In this document: one piece after another, positions 52,766 through 61,202 of the stretch
Position numbering within the stretch: the first letter of the stretch is position 1
Layout: every line of letters starts with the position of its first letter
Notes under the pieces: model-generated
Database searches by the model: none
What the model was told of the DNA's origin: nothing
Seen by the model: only the letters and a program-made list of their open reading frames with translations
Program-made: the position numbers and the translations under genes
DNA from: Marinobacter sp. X15-166B
GTDB lineage: Bacteria > Pseudomonadota > Gammaproteobacteria > Pseudomonadales > Oleiphilaceae
Assembly (NCBI RefSeq): GCF_001752365.1
Contig: NZ_MEIY01000001.1
Coordinates: forward strand, 468,069-532,068
DNA: 64,000 nucleotides
Reading direction: 5' to 3'

Positions 52766-52975
52766 TTAACAGTCTTGCCAGCGGACCACCTTCACGATCA
52801 GATCAAAGGGTTCGCCGTCCTCCACCACCTTCACGGCGTAGTCGGCCACCACGCCGTCCTGGGACACCGCCAACACGGCGTTGTCGTATTTCTGCCCATC
52901 ACCCGCTAGCTTGACTGCATAATCGAACCGGTCACCCCGTCCGACCAGTCGCACCCGATAGTCATAATCCTTCAT
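52766..52975 (-). CDS. Uncharacterised 69-residue repetitive beta protein
   Basis: A small protein starting MKDYDYRVRLVGRGDRFDYAV. It consists of short repeating strands: YDYRVRLVGRGDRF, DYAVKLAGDGQKYD, ADYAVKVVEDGEPFD, then LIVKVV and a final Cys. These look like three copies of an alternating hydrophobic/polar strand unit with DYAVK as the core. No signal or membrane segment is clear. ATG 52975 is preceded by a G-rich GGGGGTAGGT; the frame is open to 53068 with less likely starts. It sits upstream of creatinase on the same strand. Function unknown. Confidence 0.6.
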   Translation of the reverse strand: MKDYDYRVRLVGRGDRFDYAVKLAGDGQKYDNAVLAVSQDGVVADYAVKVVEDGEPFDLIVKVVRWQDC

Positions 52976-53270
52976 ACCTACCCCCATCGCCGCTGCCACG
53001 GCTACCTGCAGGCCGGCGGCAACGACGCATCCGCACGACCGGCCCGTGAATTTTGCTCGCGGGTGCAACCCCGCGCTTGCCCACGTTCTATTTAACCCAA
53101 GGGCAGCGCATCCAGGCTGTCTGCCCGCGACTCTTTAGCAGCGGGTTTACGACACCCCCCGGCCCCACCCCGGAAGCCCCTCTACATTTGCATCGGATAT
53201 GGATGTTCATTCTTGATTTGCTCAACTTATGACCTACGCTTAATTGCACGCACCAACAGCCGGAGTTGTC

Positions 53271-54170
53271 ATGAAAAACCTGCCAATGGATCTGCTACGC
53301 ACCTTTGTGGCCATCAAGGACCTGGGGGGATTCACCCAGGCCGGGGAAATGCTGGGACGCTCGCAACCGGCCATCAGCTTGCAGATCAAGCGGCTGGAAG
53401 AGCTGGTGAACGTTCAGTTACTGATCCGTTCGGGGGGCATGAAAATGACCGAAGAAGGGCAGATGTTTTACAACTACGCCCGGCAGATTCTCGACCTCAA
53501 CGATACGGCGGTTACCCGACTGGCGGTGCCGGCGGTCAGCGGCTCGGTGAGACTGGGGCTGCCCAATGACTTTGAAGTGTCTTTTCTGCCGACGACCCTC
53601 TCGAAGTTCTCGCAGACTTACCCGGATGTGACCCTGGACGTGCAGACCGATCTCAGCGTCAATCTGCGCCAGGACTTCAAGGCCGGCGCCTACGACCTGG
53701 TGATGCTGATGGATGAGTACCCCGACCACAGCTTCCGTGAGGATGATTTTATCGCCGAACCACTGACCTGGATCAGCGGACCGGGGTTCACGCCACAATC
53801 GGATCAACCGGTGCCCCTCGTGCTGTATCCGAAAGGGTGCATCTATCGCCAACACATTACCAACGCCCTGAACAAGGCCAATATTCCCTGGCGGGTGCTC
53901 TACTCCACCTCCAGTCTGCTGGGCATTCAGGCGGCGATTGATGCCGGTCTGGGGCTGAGTGCCCTGGCCCTGAACACCGCCCCTGCGGCCCTGACCAGCA
54001 ACGACCTTCACCAACGGCTGCCCGCACTGGGCAAGGTGACCATCGGTTTTCATTACGACCATGCCACCCTGCCCCCGGCGGCGGCCCGGCTGCTGGAATA
54101 CCTGCGACGCGGCCTGCAACGCACCCGGGGGGCGGCCCTGCGCTTCGATCACCTGCCCCCGGCCACCTGA
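53271..54170 (+). CDS. LysR-family transcriptional regulator
   Basis: A 299-residue regulator. The winged helix-turn-helix is DLLRTFVAIKDLGGFTQAGEMLGRSQPAISLQIKRLEE (residues 6-43, given here in pieces: DLLRTFVAIKDLGGF, then TQAGEMLGRSQPAI). The C-terminal ligand domain begins near GSVRLGLPNDFEVSFLP. ATG 53271 has GGAG just upstream. It sits between the creatininase operon and the creatinase gene, so it is a good candidate to sense creatinine, creatine or sarcosine. Its end overlaps the convergent MFS gene by 22 bases. Confidence 0.92.
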   Translation: MKNLPMDLLRTFVAIKDLGGFTQAGEMLGRSQPAISLQIKRLEELVNVQLLIRSGGMKMTEEGQMFYNYARQILDLNDTAVTRLAVPAVSGSVRLGLPNDFEVSFLPTTLSKFSQTYPDVTLDVQTDLSVNLRQDFKAGAYDLVMLMDEYPDHSFREDDFIAEPLTWISGPGFTPQSDQPVPLVLYPKGCIYRQHITNALNKANIPWRVLYSTSSLLGIQAAIDAGLGLSALALNTAPAALTSNDLHQRLPALGKVTIGFHYDHATLPPAAARLLEYLRRGLQRTRGAALRFDHLPPAT

Positions 54171-55396
54171 ACCATCCGGCCACCAGGTGCCGGCTGGTCT
54201 GCGCTCCCCTCGGACCGGCTGAACCCGTAGGCCAGCGTCGCCACCGCCAGGATCGCCGCCAGCAGCAGGAACAACAACCGGTACTGCTCCTCAGGCGCCA
54301 GCCCCATGGCGGCCACGCGCTCGATCAGCCAGCCACTGACGCTCTGCACCAGGGCCACACCGATAAAGCTCAACGCCGTCAACACGGCCATACCCCGTCC
54401 CTGATAGGCGGGTGCCAAAAAGCTCCGGCAGTGCGACATCAACAACGGGTAATTGAATCCAAACAGCCCTACGGCTACGAAGGCGCCCATCGCAAAGCGG
54501 GGACCCGCCCCCGGATGGGCGGTGAGCAGCAGCAGTGGCACCACAGTCAGAAGCGCACTGACAACCACCAGCTCTTTGGTTCTGCGGAACCGTTTGTTCA
54601 GATATCCGAGCAGGAAGGTGCCCAGAGCCATAGCCACCGACATCGCCAGCACAATGGTGCCCCGGTCGGCGGTATTGAGGGCGAAGACCTCCGCCAGATA
54701 GGGACCACTCCAGAGTCCGCGAATGGCCATAAGCACCGCGTAACTGGCCAGAAACATAGGCATGATGGGCCACAGCCCGCGCACGGTGACAACCCGCGCC
54801 ATGCCTCCCAGCATGTGGGCTAACGGCTGTTTGTCAGCGCTCAGGTGATCTTTCGGCAGCCACCGCAGACAGCCGCATGCGGCCAGCAACGTCAGGGCCA
54901 GCGGCACCAGCAGCGCATTCCGCCAGCCCAACCATTGGGCCAGCAGCGCCAGCGGGGTTGTACCCAATAAATCCCCCACGCTGCCGAGGGCAATCACCAT
55001 GGCGGTTACATAGGCGAACTGTTCCGGGTGGTACCGACGACCGATATACAGCATTGCGCCGGTGAAGACCGGCGCACACCCGATGCCGATCAGCACCTGG
55101 GCCACAAACGCGGTGGCATAGCCTTCCGCCATCCAGAAGATTGCGGTACCGAGGGTGGCGAACCCCATAAACAGACCGATGGTCAGTCGTGCCCCCAGAC
55201 GGTCCAGAGCCAGACCACAGGGCACTTGCGCAATGGCAAAACTGATGAAGAAAGTGGACGACAACAGCCCCAGGCCGCTTTCGCCCAAGGCCAGATCAGC
55301 CGCCAGTTCGGGGGCAATGACCGAAATCATCCCCCGGTAGAACAGGCTGATTCCGTACACGAAGCAGAGTACCGACAGTGCCCCCACCCGACGCAC
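54149..55396 (-). CDS. MFS transporter
   Basis: A 415-residue permease with about twelve hydrophobic segments. The loop between helices 2 and 3 reads LALDRLGARLTIGLFMGF, a variant of the MFS motif, and ISFAIAQVPCGLALDRLGAR is typical. It starts 11 bases after the creatininase stop on the same strand, so it is the third gene of a BCCT-creatininase-MFS operon. It may move creatinine, creatine or an end product; direction is unknown. Confidence 0.87.
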   Translation of the reverse strand: MRRVGALSVLCFVYGISLFYRGMISVIAPELAADLALGESGLGLLSSTFFISFAIAQVPCGLALDRLGARLTIGLFMGFATLGTAIFWMAEGYATAFVAQVLIGIGCAPVFTGAMLYIGRRYHPEQFAYVTAMVIALGSVGDLLGTTPLALLAQWLGWRNALLVPLALTLLAACGCLRWLPKDHLSADKQPLAHMLGGMARVVTVRGLWPIMPMFLASYAVLMAIRGLWSGPYLAEVFALNTADRGTIVLAMSVAMALGTFLLGYLNKRFRRTKELVVVSALLTVVPLLLLTAHPGAGPRFAMGAFVAVGLFGFNYPLLMSHCRSFLAPAYQGRGMAVLTALSFIGVALVQSVSGWLIERVAAMGLAPEEQYRLLFLLLAAILAVATLAYGFSRSEGSADQPAPGGRMVQVAGGR

Positions 55397-55407
55397 TCCC
55401 TCTCCGG

Positions 55408-56181
55408 CTAACGGGGCGCGCTGAAATGCTCACGGACGGCCGCGGCGATTCCCTCGACGCAAACTGCCATGAGCAACTCGCCAAACTCTGCGGTGGCGTT
55501 GCGCGCCGATGACAGGGTGCCGCTCGCGGGCACCCAGGATGGATCCGACGGGAATACGTCATAGGGCGGAAAGGTGGCTGGCGCGTGGTCCATCACCTTG
55601 TCCATATTGACCAGTTCAGGATGCAAGTGCAGCATCAGGGACGTCTCCAATACGCCCCCGTGCTCCACATCCCACCCGGTAAAGCCGTCGGGAAACACCG
55701 TTTCGATGGTGTCCTGGGTGACAAAATCCCAATAGGACAACACCACCACCTGCGCCTCAATACCTTCATGACGCAGGTGCTCCAGTGCCAGGTCGATGCC
55801 TTCGACGATGAACATGGAGTTTTCGTAGTGACCATTCACCAGCACAAATTTGCGGTTGCCGTGGCGGGCATAGGCCACCACGACATCCTTGATGGTATCG
55901 ATCAGCGTCTTGCCGTTGATGCAGGTTGTCCCCGGGAAGAAATTCCCGCCGCCGGACTTTACCTGCGACTTGTAACCGTACGCGATCGGATGCGCCACCA
56001 GGGCATTGGCCAACAGCCGTGCCACGCCCACCGAAATGGCTTCCGGAATCAGCACATCCGGATTCATGGACATATGGGGGCCGTGCTGCTCGATGGCACC
56101 GATCGGCAGGAGAATCACCGCGTCTCCCTCGCCCACCCGACTTTCGTACGTCAGCCAGTCTAGATCTGCCAGTTTGGCCAT
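55408..56181 (-). CDS. crnA: Creatininase (creatinine amidohydrolase)
   Basis: A 257-residue metal enzyme that opens creatinine to creatine. Glu 31, His 33 and Asp 42 (IEQHGPHMSMNPDVL) and His 118, Glu 120 (VNGHYENSMFI) match the P. putida metal ligands with a small offset. GWDVEHGGVLETSLML and the ATFPPYDVFPSDPS loop near the substrate pocket are the creatininase type rather than the broader amidohydrolase family. ATG 56181 has AGGAGG upstream. It begins 2 bases after the BCCT stop. Confidence 0.94.
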   Translation of the reverse strand: MAKLADLDWLTYESRVGEGDAVILLPIGAIEQHGPHMSMNPDVLIPEAISVGVARLLANALVAHPIAYGYKSQVKSGGGNFFPGTTCINGKTLIDTIKDVVVAYARHGNRKFVLVNGHYENSMFIVEGIDLALEHLRHEGIEAQVVVLSYWDFVTQDTIETVFPDGFTGWDVEHGGVLETSLMLHLHPELVNMDKVMDHAPATFPPYDVFPSDPSWVPASGTLSSARNATAEFGELLMAVCVEGIAAAVREHFSAPR

Positions 56182-56183
56182 GG

Positions 56184-57773
56184 TTAAACCTCCTGTCCTT
56201 TCAATGAAACTGACGCCGTCATCAGTCTGGTTTCCGCTTTCACACCCTTGATGAGGGCGAAGCACATCAGCACCATCAGCAGCGAGAAAGGCAATGCCGC
56301 CGTAATCGACGCTGTCTGCAGGGTGCTGAGCGCGGCATTCCCCCCCGCGACCAGAAGCACGGCGGCCAGCACACCCTGAATCACCCCCCAAAAGACCCGA
56401 TGACGATGCAGTGGATTCGGGTTACCTTCGCTCATGATGGTGGTCAGCACCAGCGTGCCTGAATCCGACGAGGTGATGAAATATGTGCACACCAACAGGG
56501 TTCCGGCGATGGTGGCCAGATAACCGAGGGTCCCCACATCCATGCCGGCAATGGTGGCATAGAGGGCGTCGGCCACATTGGCCTTGACGACATCGGCAAT
56601 GCCACCGGCGCCGGTCAGATCGATATCAAGCGCGGTCCCACCATAAGCTGCCAGCCACACAAAGGACAGCAGCGATGACACACCGACCACCCCGAGTACA
56701 AACTCACGGATCGTACGGCCGCGGGATACCCGCGCGATGAAGACGCCGACAAAGGGAGCCCAGGACATCCACCACCCCCAGTAGAACACGGTCCACCAAC
56801 CCTGCCAGGCATTCATCCAGGAGGCATCGGTGTCACCCCAGGACTGGGTGGGCTCGATAAAGGCATTCATCGGTACCAGATTGACCATATAGTCCATGGA
56901 TGCGCTGACCAGCAATTTGACGATATAGACCGTGGGCCCCAACAACAGGAAAAACGCCAGCAAGGCGATTGTCAGCCACATGTTGGTGATCGACAGATAC
57001 TTGATGCCCCGCTTCAGGCCGGTCAGCACGGAGATCAGGGCACAGGCGCTGATGACTACGATGAGCACCAATTGAACCTTGAGGTTCTGGGGAATGTCCC
57101 AGATGGCGTTCAGACCGGCATTGATCTGCTGAACCCCCAGCCCGAGGGAAGTGGCAATGCCGAACAGGGTCGCAAACACCGCAATCACGTCCACCGCAAC
57201 CCCCATCCACCCGTTCACTTTTTCCCCCAGCAACGGATACAGGGTGTAACGGATACTCAACGGTTTCTTCAGCCGGTAGGCGACAAACGCGAGCGAGATA
57301 CCGACCACACAATAAATGGCCCAGGCGTTCAGCCCCCAGTGAAAAAACGAAACCTTCATCGCCACTTCCGCGGCGACTTCATTGCCAACCGCTTCATTAA
57401 AGGGAGTGCCCCCCGAGAAGTGGAACATGGGTTCGGCGATCGACCAGAAGATGATGCCGATTCCCTGGCCCGCCGCGTACAGCATGGCAAACCAGGCGAA
57501 GTATCCGAACTCCGGTCGTTCGTGATCGTCGCCCAAGCGGATATCGCCATGGCGACTGAACACCAACCAGGCGCAGAACGCCAGAAAGAATCCGGCCAGT
57601 ATCACGTACCAGGCGTTCATCGACAGGGTAATAAAGGTGCGGGTCTGATTGATGATCGCAGCCGACGGCTCCGGCCAGATCAACGTATAGAGAGCGAATA
57701 CCGCCGTCACGGCAAGGGATATGGAGACGATATAAGGGTTTATCCCCTTAACAGGACCATTGTGAATAATCAT
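56184..57773 (-). CDS. BCCT family transporter
   Basis: A 529-residue betaine/choline/carnitine-type carrier with about twelve hydrophobic segments. Family features are AAGQGIGIIFWSIAEPMFHF near residues 99-118, KVSFFHWGLNAWAIYCVVGISLAFV near residues 138-162, and WTVFYWGWWMSWAPFVGVFIARVSRG near residues 333-358, the tryptophan-rich helix 8. It is first in the operon with creatininase, so creatinine or a related trimethylammonium-like compound is the likely cargo. The mRNA leader has AACAACAATAACAA about 34 bases before the ATG. Confidence 0.93.
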   Translation of the reverse strand: MIIHNGPVKGINPYIVSISLAVTAVFALYTLIWPEPSAAIINQTRTFITLSMNAWYVILAGFFLAFCAWLVFSRHGDIRLGDDHERPEFGYFAWFAMLYAAGQGIGIIFWSIAEPMFHFSGGTPFNEAVGNEVAAEVAMKVSFFHWGLNAWAIYCVVGISLAFVAYRLKKPLSIRYTLYPLLGEKVNGWMGVAVDVIAVFATLFGIATSLGLGVQQINAGLNAIWDIPQNLKVQLVLIVVISACALISVLTGLKRGIKYLSITNMWLTIALLAFFLLLGPTVYIVKLLVSASMDYMVNLVPMNAFIEPTQSWGDTDASWMNAWQGWWTVFYWGWWMSWAPFVGVFIARVSRGRTIREFVLGVVGVSSLLSFVWLAAYGGTALDIDLTGAGGIADVVKANVADALYATIAGMDVGTLGYLATIAGTLLVCTYFITSSDSGTLVLTTIMSEGNPNPLHRHRVFWGVIQGVLAAVLLVAGGNAALSTLQTASITAALPFSLLMVLMCFALIKGVKAETRLMTASVSLKGQEV

Positions 57774-57806
57774 TATTGGTACCTCGTTTTGCTGGTTCCA
57801 CCAGCT

Positions 57807-57820
57807 TTGTTATTGTTGTT
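57807..57820 (-). promoter_or_regulatory. Double CA motif in the BCCT leader
   Basis: The mRNA reads AACAACAATAACAA, two overlapping AAYAAYAA matches, about 34-47 bases before ATG 57773. Confidence 0.4.
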
Positions 57821-58001
57821 CAGCGCAAGTAACCTTCTCCCCTCGATCACTGCGCGTTCAATACCGGCCGGCATCGGTCAGCGGTGGTGGCAATTCACAA
57901 GCGCAATCTGTGAACGCATACAAACATGCTAGTCCCCCCGCTGACATAATATAAATCAATAATTCTAATACGGTCATTTGTACCAATAATGCATCACCGT
58001 T

Positions 58002-58029
58002 GTATCGATTCAACACATTGAATAGATAC
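58002..58029. promoter_or_regulatory. 28-bp near-perfect palindrome in the BCCT/regulator divergent gap
   Basis: Left arm GTATCGATTCAA and right arm TTGAATAGATAC flank a 4-base centre CACA; 11 of 12 base pairs match. The 363-base gap (57774-58136) is clearly more AT-rich than its surroundings and holds the divergent promoters. It lies 108 bases before the GlxA-type regulator start, so that protein or the LysR regulator is a natural binder. The rest of the gap shows only weak promoter-like boxes. Confidence 0.55.
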
Positions 58030-58136
58030 CGAAGCTTCAGCAAGATAACTGATGCCGGCCAAATCAGTGACGGTTTGGGAGTGGTGTAAGCTGTAGGGTA
58101 ACCATCCGGCCTACCTTGTTGCAGGGTTGCAAAACA

Positions 58137-59180
58137 ATGAGCGCAGTAAAAGAAAAAAGACAGTTCAGCAGCACCATGCGCAGCACCAACAGCGCGTTTT
58201 TACCGGCTCAGGAAAGCGCACAGCGCCCGGTGCGGGTGGCCTTCGTGTTGCACGAACATTTCTCTTTGATGGCCTTCACCGCCGCCGTCGATGTGCTGGT
58301 CACCGCCAATCTGGTGCGCAATGCGCCGGTATTCGCGTTTACCGCCTATGGCCTCGACACCTTGGCGGTGAAAAGTGATCTGGGAATTGATATCGCCGCC
58401 GGCGGGCGGCTTGAGCAGTTACAGGTCACCGCGGACGATCACCCGGATGTTCTGATGGTATGCGGCGGTTTCCGGTGTTCACTGGCCATGGACCCGACGC
58501 TGGACAGGAAGCTCCGGGAGGCCGACCGGCACCGGGTGATTCTCGGCGGACTGTGGAACGGCGCCGTGGCACTGGCCCATGCAGGGGTGCTGGACAATAA
58601 AAGCTGCGCGCTGCACCGGGACAATCACGCCTATATGCGTGAAACCTTTGCCAATGTCCGGGTCTCCGACCGCACATTTCTGGTGGAAGACAACCGCGCC
58701 ACCAGCGCCGGCGCCGTCAGCGCGCTGGAGATGATGCTGGCACTGACTTCACACTTCCAGAATCGGGACACGGTGCGCGCGATCGAAGAAATTCTGAGCT
58801 GTGACCGGGTCGCAGATCAGGGCCGGGCGGACTTGCTTCAGCCCCCCAATGAACCGGAACTCCCCGAATTATTGCAGAGTTTGCTCCAGGTGATGGGCGC
58901 CAACATCGAGGAACCGTTAACGATCGAGGAGCTGGCAACCGCTTCAGGGGTATCCCGCCGCCGCATCGAGCGCCTGTTCCAGACTCATCTGGATACCAGC
59001 CCCTCCCGCTATTACCTCGAGCTGCGCATAACCCATGCCCGCCGGCTGTTGCTGCAAAGTGGGGAGTCCATTGCCAATATTGCCGCCGCCTGCGGCTTTG
59101 TCAGCTCGACCCATTTCAGTCATTGCTATAAAGACTACTTCGGCGTTTCCCCCAGCCTCGCGCGCGCGCAGCGCGGTTAA
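58137..59180 (+). CDS. GlxA-type AraC-family transcriptional regulator
   Basis: A 347-residue regulator. Residues about 28-210 are a DJ-1/PfpI-like domain (RPVRVAFVLHEHFSLMAFTAAVD; VLMVCGGFRCS). Residues about 255-345 are AraC helix-turn-helix pairs: IEELATASGVSRRRIERLFQ and GESIANIAAACGFVSSTHFSHCYKDYFGVSP. GbdR, SouR and CdhR, the Pseudomonas activators of glycine betaine, sarcosine and carnitine genes, share this layout, so this protein may do the same for the dgc and sox genes. ATG 58137 is used; TTG 58116 is in frame. Its stop overlaps etfB by 4 bases. Confidence 0.9.
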   Translation: MSAVKEKRQFSSTMRSTNSAFLPAQESAQRPVRVAFVLHEHFSLMAFTAAVDVLVTANLVRNAPVFAFTAYGLDTLAVKSDLGIDIAAGGRLEQLQVTADDHPDVLMVCGGFRCSLAMDPTLDRKLREADRHRVILGGLWNGAVALAHAGVLDNKSCALHRDNHAYMRETFANVRVSDRTFLVEDNRATSAGAVSALEMMLALTSHFQNRDTVRAIEEILSCDRVADQGRADLLQPPNEPELPELLQSLLQVMGANIEEPLTIEELATASGVSRRRIERLFQTHLDTSPSRYYLELRITHARRLLLQSGESIANIAAACGFVSSTHFSHCYKDYFGVSPSLARAQRG

Positions 59181-59989
59181 ACCCGGCCAGTGCCCTGGGT
59201 GTTGCGCAACACGCCTTCCTCTACCAGCAGTTCGTAAATGGCCTTGGCGGCGGCCTGGGGATCATCGCGGATGATCTGGCCCGTGCTGCCCTGAGCCTTG
59301 GCGGTGGCTTGCCGCAACCGGTCGGCGGCGGTCCTGGCGGTCGTCACTTTCAGCCGTTTGGGTCTGGGCCGGGCCGCCGACAAGGTCCATTCAGTCCGCG
59401 CTTGGTCGATCTCGGTGGCCGGCGTCAGCCCTGTTATCCTGCCCCGTCTGGCCCTGGCAAAGGCCACTTGGCGAGGTTCCGCAGCGGCACTTTCCACACT
59501 GGCCACAAAGGGTAAGGATACCCTGACGCGGCGGCGCTGGCCTCTGGGCAGGGCCTGCAGCAATGAGGCTGCGCCGTTTTCGATACGCTCGATGGCGGCG
59601 ATGCCGGTCACCAACGGCCAGTCCAGGCGGTCCGCCAGCAGATAAGGCAGCAGACCGGAGCCTTCGCCGCACTCGGCCCGCACCCCGGTGAGCAGGACAT
59701 CGGGGCGCTGCTCGGCCAGATAGGGGTGCAATACCGCCAGAGCATCGTCTTCCGCCGTCTGGCTCAGCACGGTCAAGCCATCAATACCCATGCCCAGATA
59801 GTCCCGCAGGGCTTCTTGGCCGGGGTCGCCGGCGTGAATGGCGCGTACGTTGGTGGCCAGCGCCTGCGGCAGGCACAGCGCCAACTCCAGCGCACAGGCA
59901 TCCTGATGGGCACGGCGGGCCCGTCCCGACACCGGATGCCGGCCTTGCGAGACCAGTACGGCAATATTCAGTGCATCAGGCAGCATCAC
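59177..59989 (-). CDS. etfB: Electron transfer flavoprotein beta subunit, dimethylglycine cluster
   Basis: A 270-residue EtfB-like subunit. NIAVLVSQGRHPVSGRARRAHQDACALELAL is the N-terminus, with AIHAGDPGQEALRDYLGMGIDGLTVL near residues 49-74 and VLLTGVRAECGEGSGLLPYLLAD near residues 98-120, all in the family pattern. It holds AMP and, with EtfA, passes electrons from DgcAB to the respiratory chain. It overlaps etfA by 14 bases. The same dgcA-dgcB-etfA-etfB order is known in Pseudomonas. Confidence 0.9.
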   Translation of the reverse strand: MMLPDALNIAVLVSQGRHPVSGRARRAHQDACALELALCLPQALATNVRAIHAGDPGQEALRDYLGMGIDGLTVLSQTAEDDALAVLHPYLAEQRPDVLLTGVRAECGEGSGLLPYLLADRLDWPLVTGIAAIERIENGAASLLQALPRGQRRRVRVSLPFVASVESAAAEPRQVAFARARRGRITGLTPATEIDQARTEWTLSAARPRPKRLKVTTARTAADRLRQATAKAQGSTGQIIRDDPQAAAKAIYELLVEEGVLRNTQGTGRV

Positions 59990-61202
59990 TCACCTCCCGG
60001 GTGGCGCGGGTGGCCACCAACTGCAGCAGTGCGGCCAGTATGTCACCGCTGTCACCAATGGCGGTCAGGTTGGCCCGCTTGACCATGTCGCAGTCTGCAT
60101 CCCGATTGATCGCAATCACCTGCTCGCATTTGCTGATGCCTTGCAAGTGCTGCACCGCACCGGAAATCCCCACCGCAATATAAACCCGGGCACTGACCCA
60201 GGTGCCGGTTGCCCCCACCTGGCGATTACGGGGCATGAAGCCGTCGTCCACCGCCACCCGACTGGCGCCCTCCGACGCGCCGAGCACGCTCGCGGCGCGA
60301 TGGAACTGGGGCCAGTCACGTACGCCGTTGCCGGCGGCGAGAATGAATTCGGCCTCGGCCAGGGGTATTTCTGCCGGGTCCACCGCGACCGGCCCCAGAT
60401 CCTCGAGTCGGGTACCGGTCGGGGCCGTCAGCGTCAGCGTCATCGGGCGGACTTCGTAACGGAACTCACCGCAGGGTAAGGCGCACTCTTCCAGCAGCAA
60501 CATGACCCGGGACCGGGGGCGACTGATATCCAGATTACCCGCGCCATTCCGGGCCAGCACGGTGTCGGCGTCGATCTTCCATACCCCGGTCGCCGGTCGT
60601 TCGCCGAGGTTGACCCCCAGGCGGCGGCCCAGCTCAGCAGACGTTCCACTATCGGGCAACAGCCAGCACAGCGGTTGCAGGGCCGCATCCACCTGGGTGC
60701 ACAATGTGGTCCAAGCTTCTGGCTGATAACCGTCGTACGCTTCCCCGTTGACCTGCAGCAACCGATCGATACCGGCGCCGTCCACCGGGTCTTTCAGTTC
60801 ACCACAGAGCACCCCCAGCACCGCGGTCGGCTCTTCCCGGGCCACCGCCAGTTGCTGGGCTTGCCCGAGCACATCCTTGCAGTGAGGGGTCAGACGGCCA
60901 CCGCTGGTCTGCAGCCAGACCGCAATGTAAGCCTGAGGTTCCCCCACCCGATGCACCGGCAGCGCCGGCTGCTCATGGCGCTTGTTGACCGACAACCGGC
61001 TCACCCCGGCCGCCGCGCCTCGCTGCAGACGATCCAGCCGGCGCACGCCACTCGGGCCGTACTGCCATTGCGGGCGGGGGTTTTTGCGCAGCAGACCGGT
61101 GGGCCCCCGGGTTGGCTGGCCACTCAGCTCCCCGTGACGGGGATGAAGCCGGTTGCGCAAGATCCACGCCAGGCGCGGGTCACGACGATTCAGATCAGAC
61201 AT
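59976..61202 (-). CDS. etfA: Electron transfer flavoprotein alpha subunit, dimethylglycine cluster
   Basis: A 408-residue EtfA-like subunit. A basic N-terminal extension of about 80 residues (MSDLNRRDPRLAWILRNRL onwards) precedes the ordinary EtfA fold; such extensions are typical of this dgc-linked branch. The FAD-binding C-terminus is clear: FILAAGNGVRDW, VDDGFMPRNRQVGATGTWVS and YIAVGISGAVQHLQGI near residues 310-365, ending with NRDADCDMVKRANLTAIGD. It overlaps dgcB by 8 bases. Confidence 0.92.
   Translation of the reverse strand: MSDLNRRDPRLAWILRNRLHPRHGELSGQPTRGPTGLLRKNPRPQWQYGPSGVRRLDRLQRGAAAGVSRLSVNKRHEQPALPVHRVGEPQAYIAVWLQTSGGRLTPHCKDVLGQAQQLAVAREEPTAVLGVLCGELKDPVDGAGIDRLLQVNGEAYDGYQPEAWTTLCTQVDAALQPLCWLLPDSGTSAELGRRLGVNLGERPATGVWKIDADTVLARNGAGNLDISRPRSRVMLLLEECALPCGEFRYEVRPMTLTLTAPTGTRLEDLGPVAVDPAEIPLAEAEFILAAGNGVRDWPQFHRAASVLGASEGASRVAVDDGFMPRNRQVGATGTWVSARVYIAVGISGAVQHLQGISKCEQVIAINRDADCDMVKRANLTAIGDSGDILAALLQLVATRATREVSDAA

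Noticed and set aside
53069..53270. CRISPR, tRNA or rRNA elements in this and the other longer gaps
   Set aside because: No direct-repeat arrays, cloverleaf patterns or conserved rRNA sequences were seen anywhere in the window.
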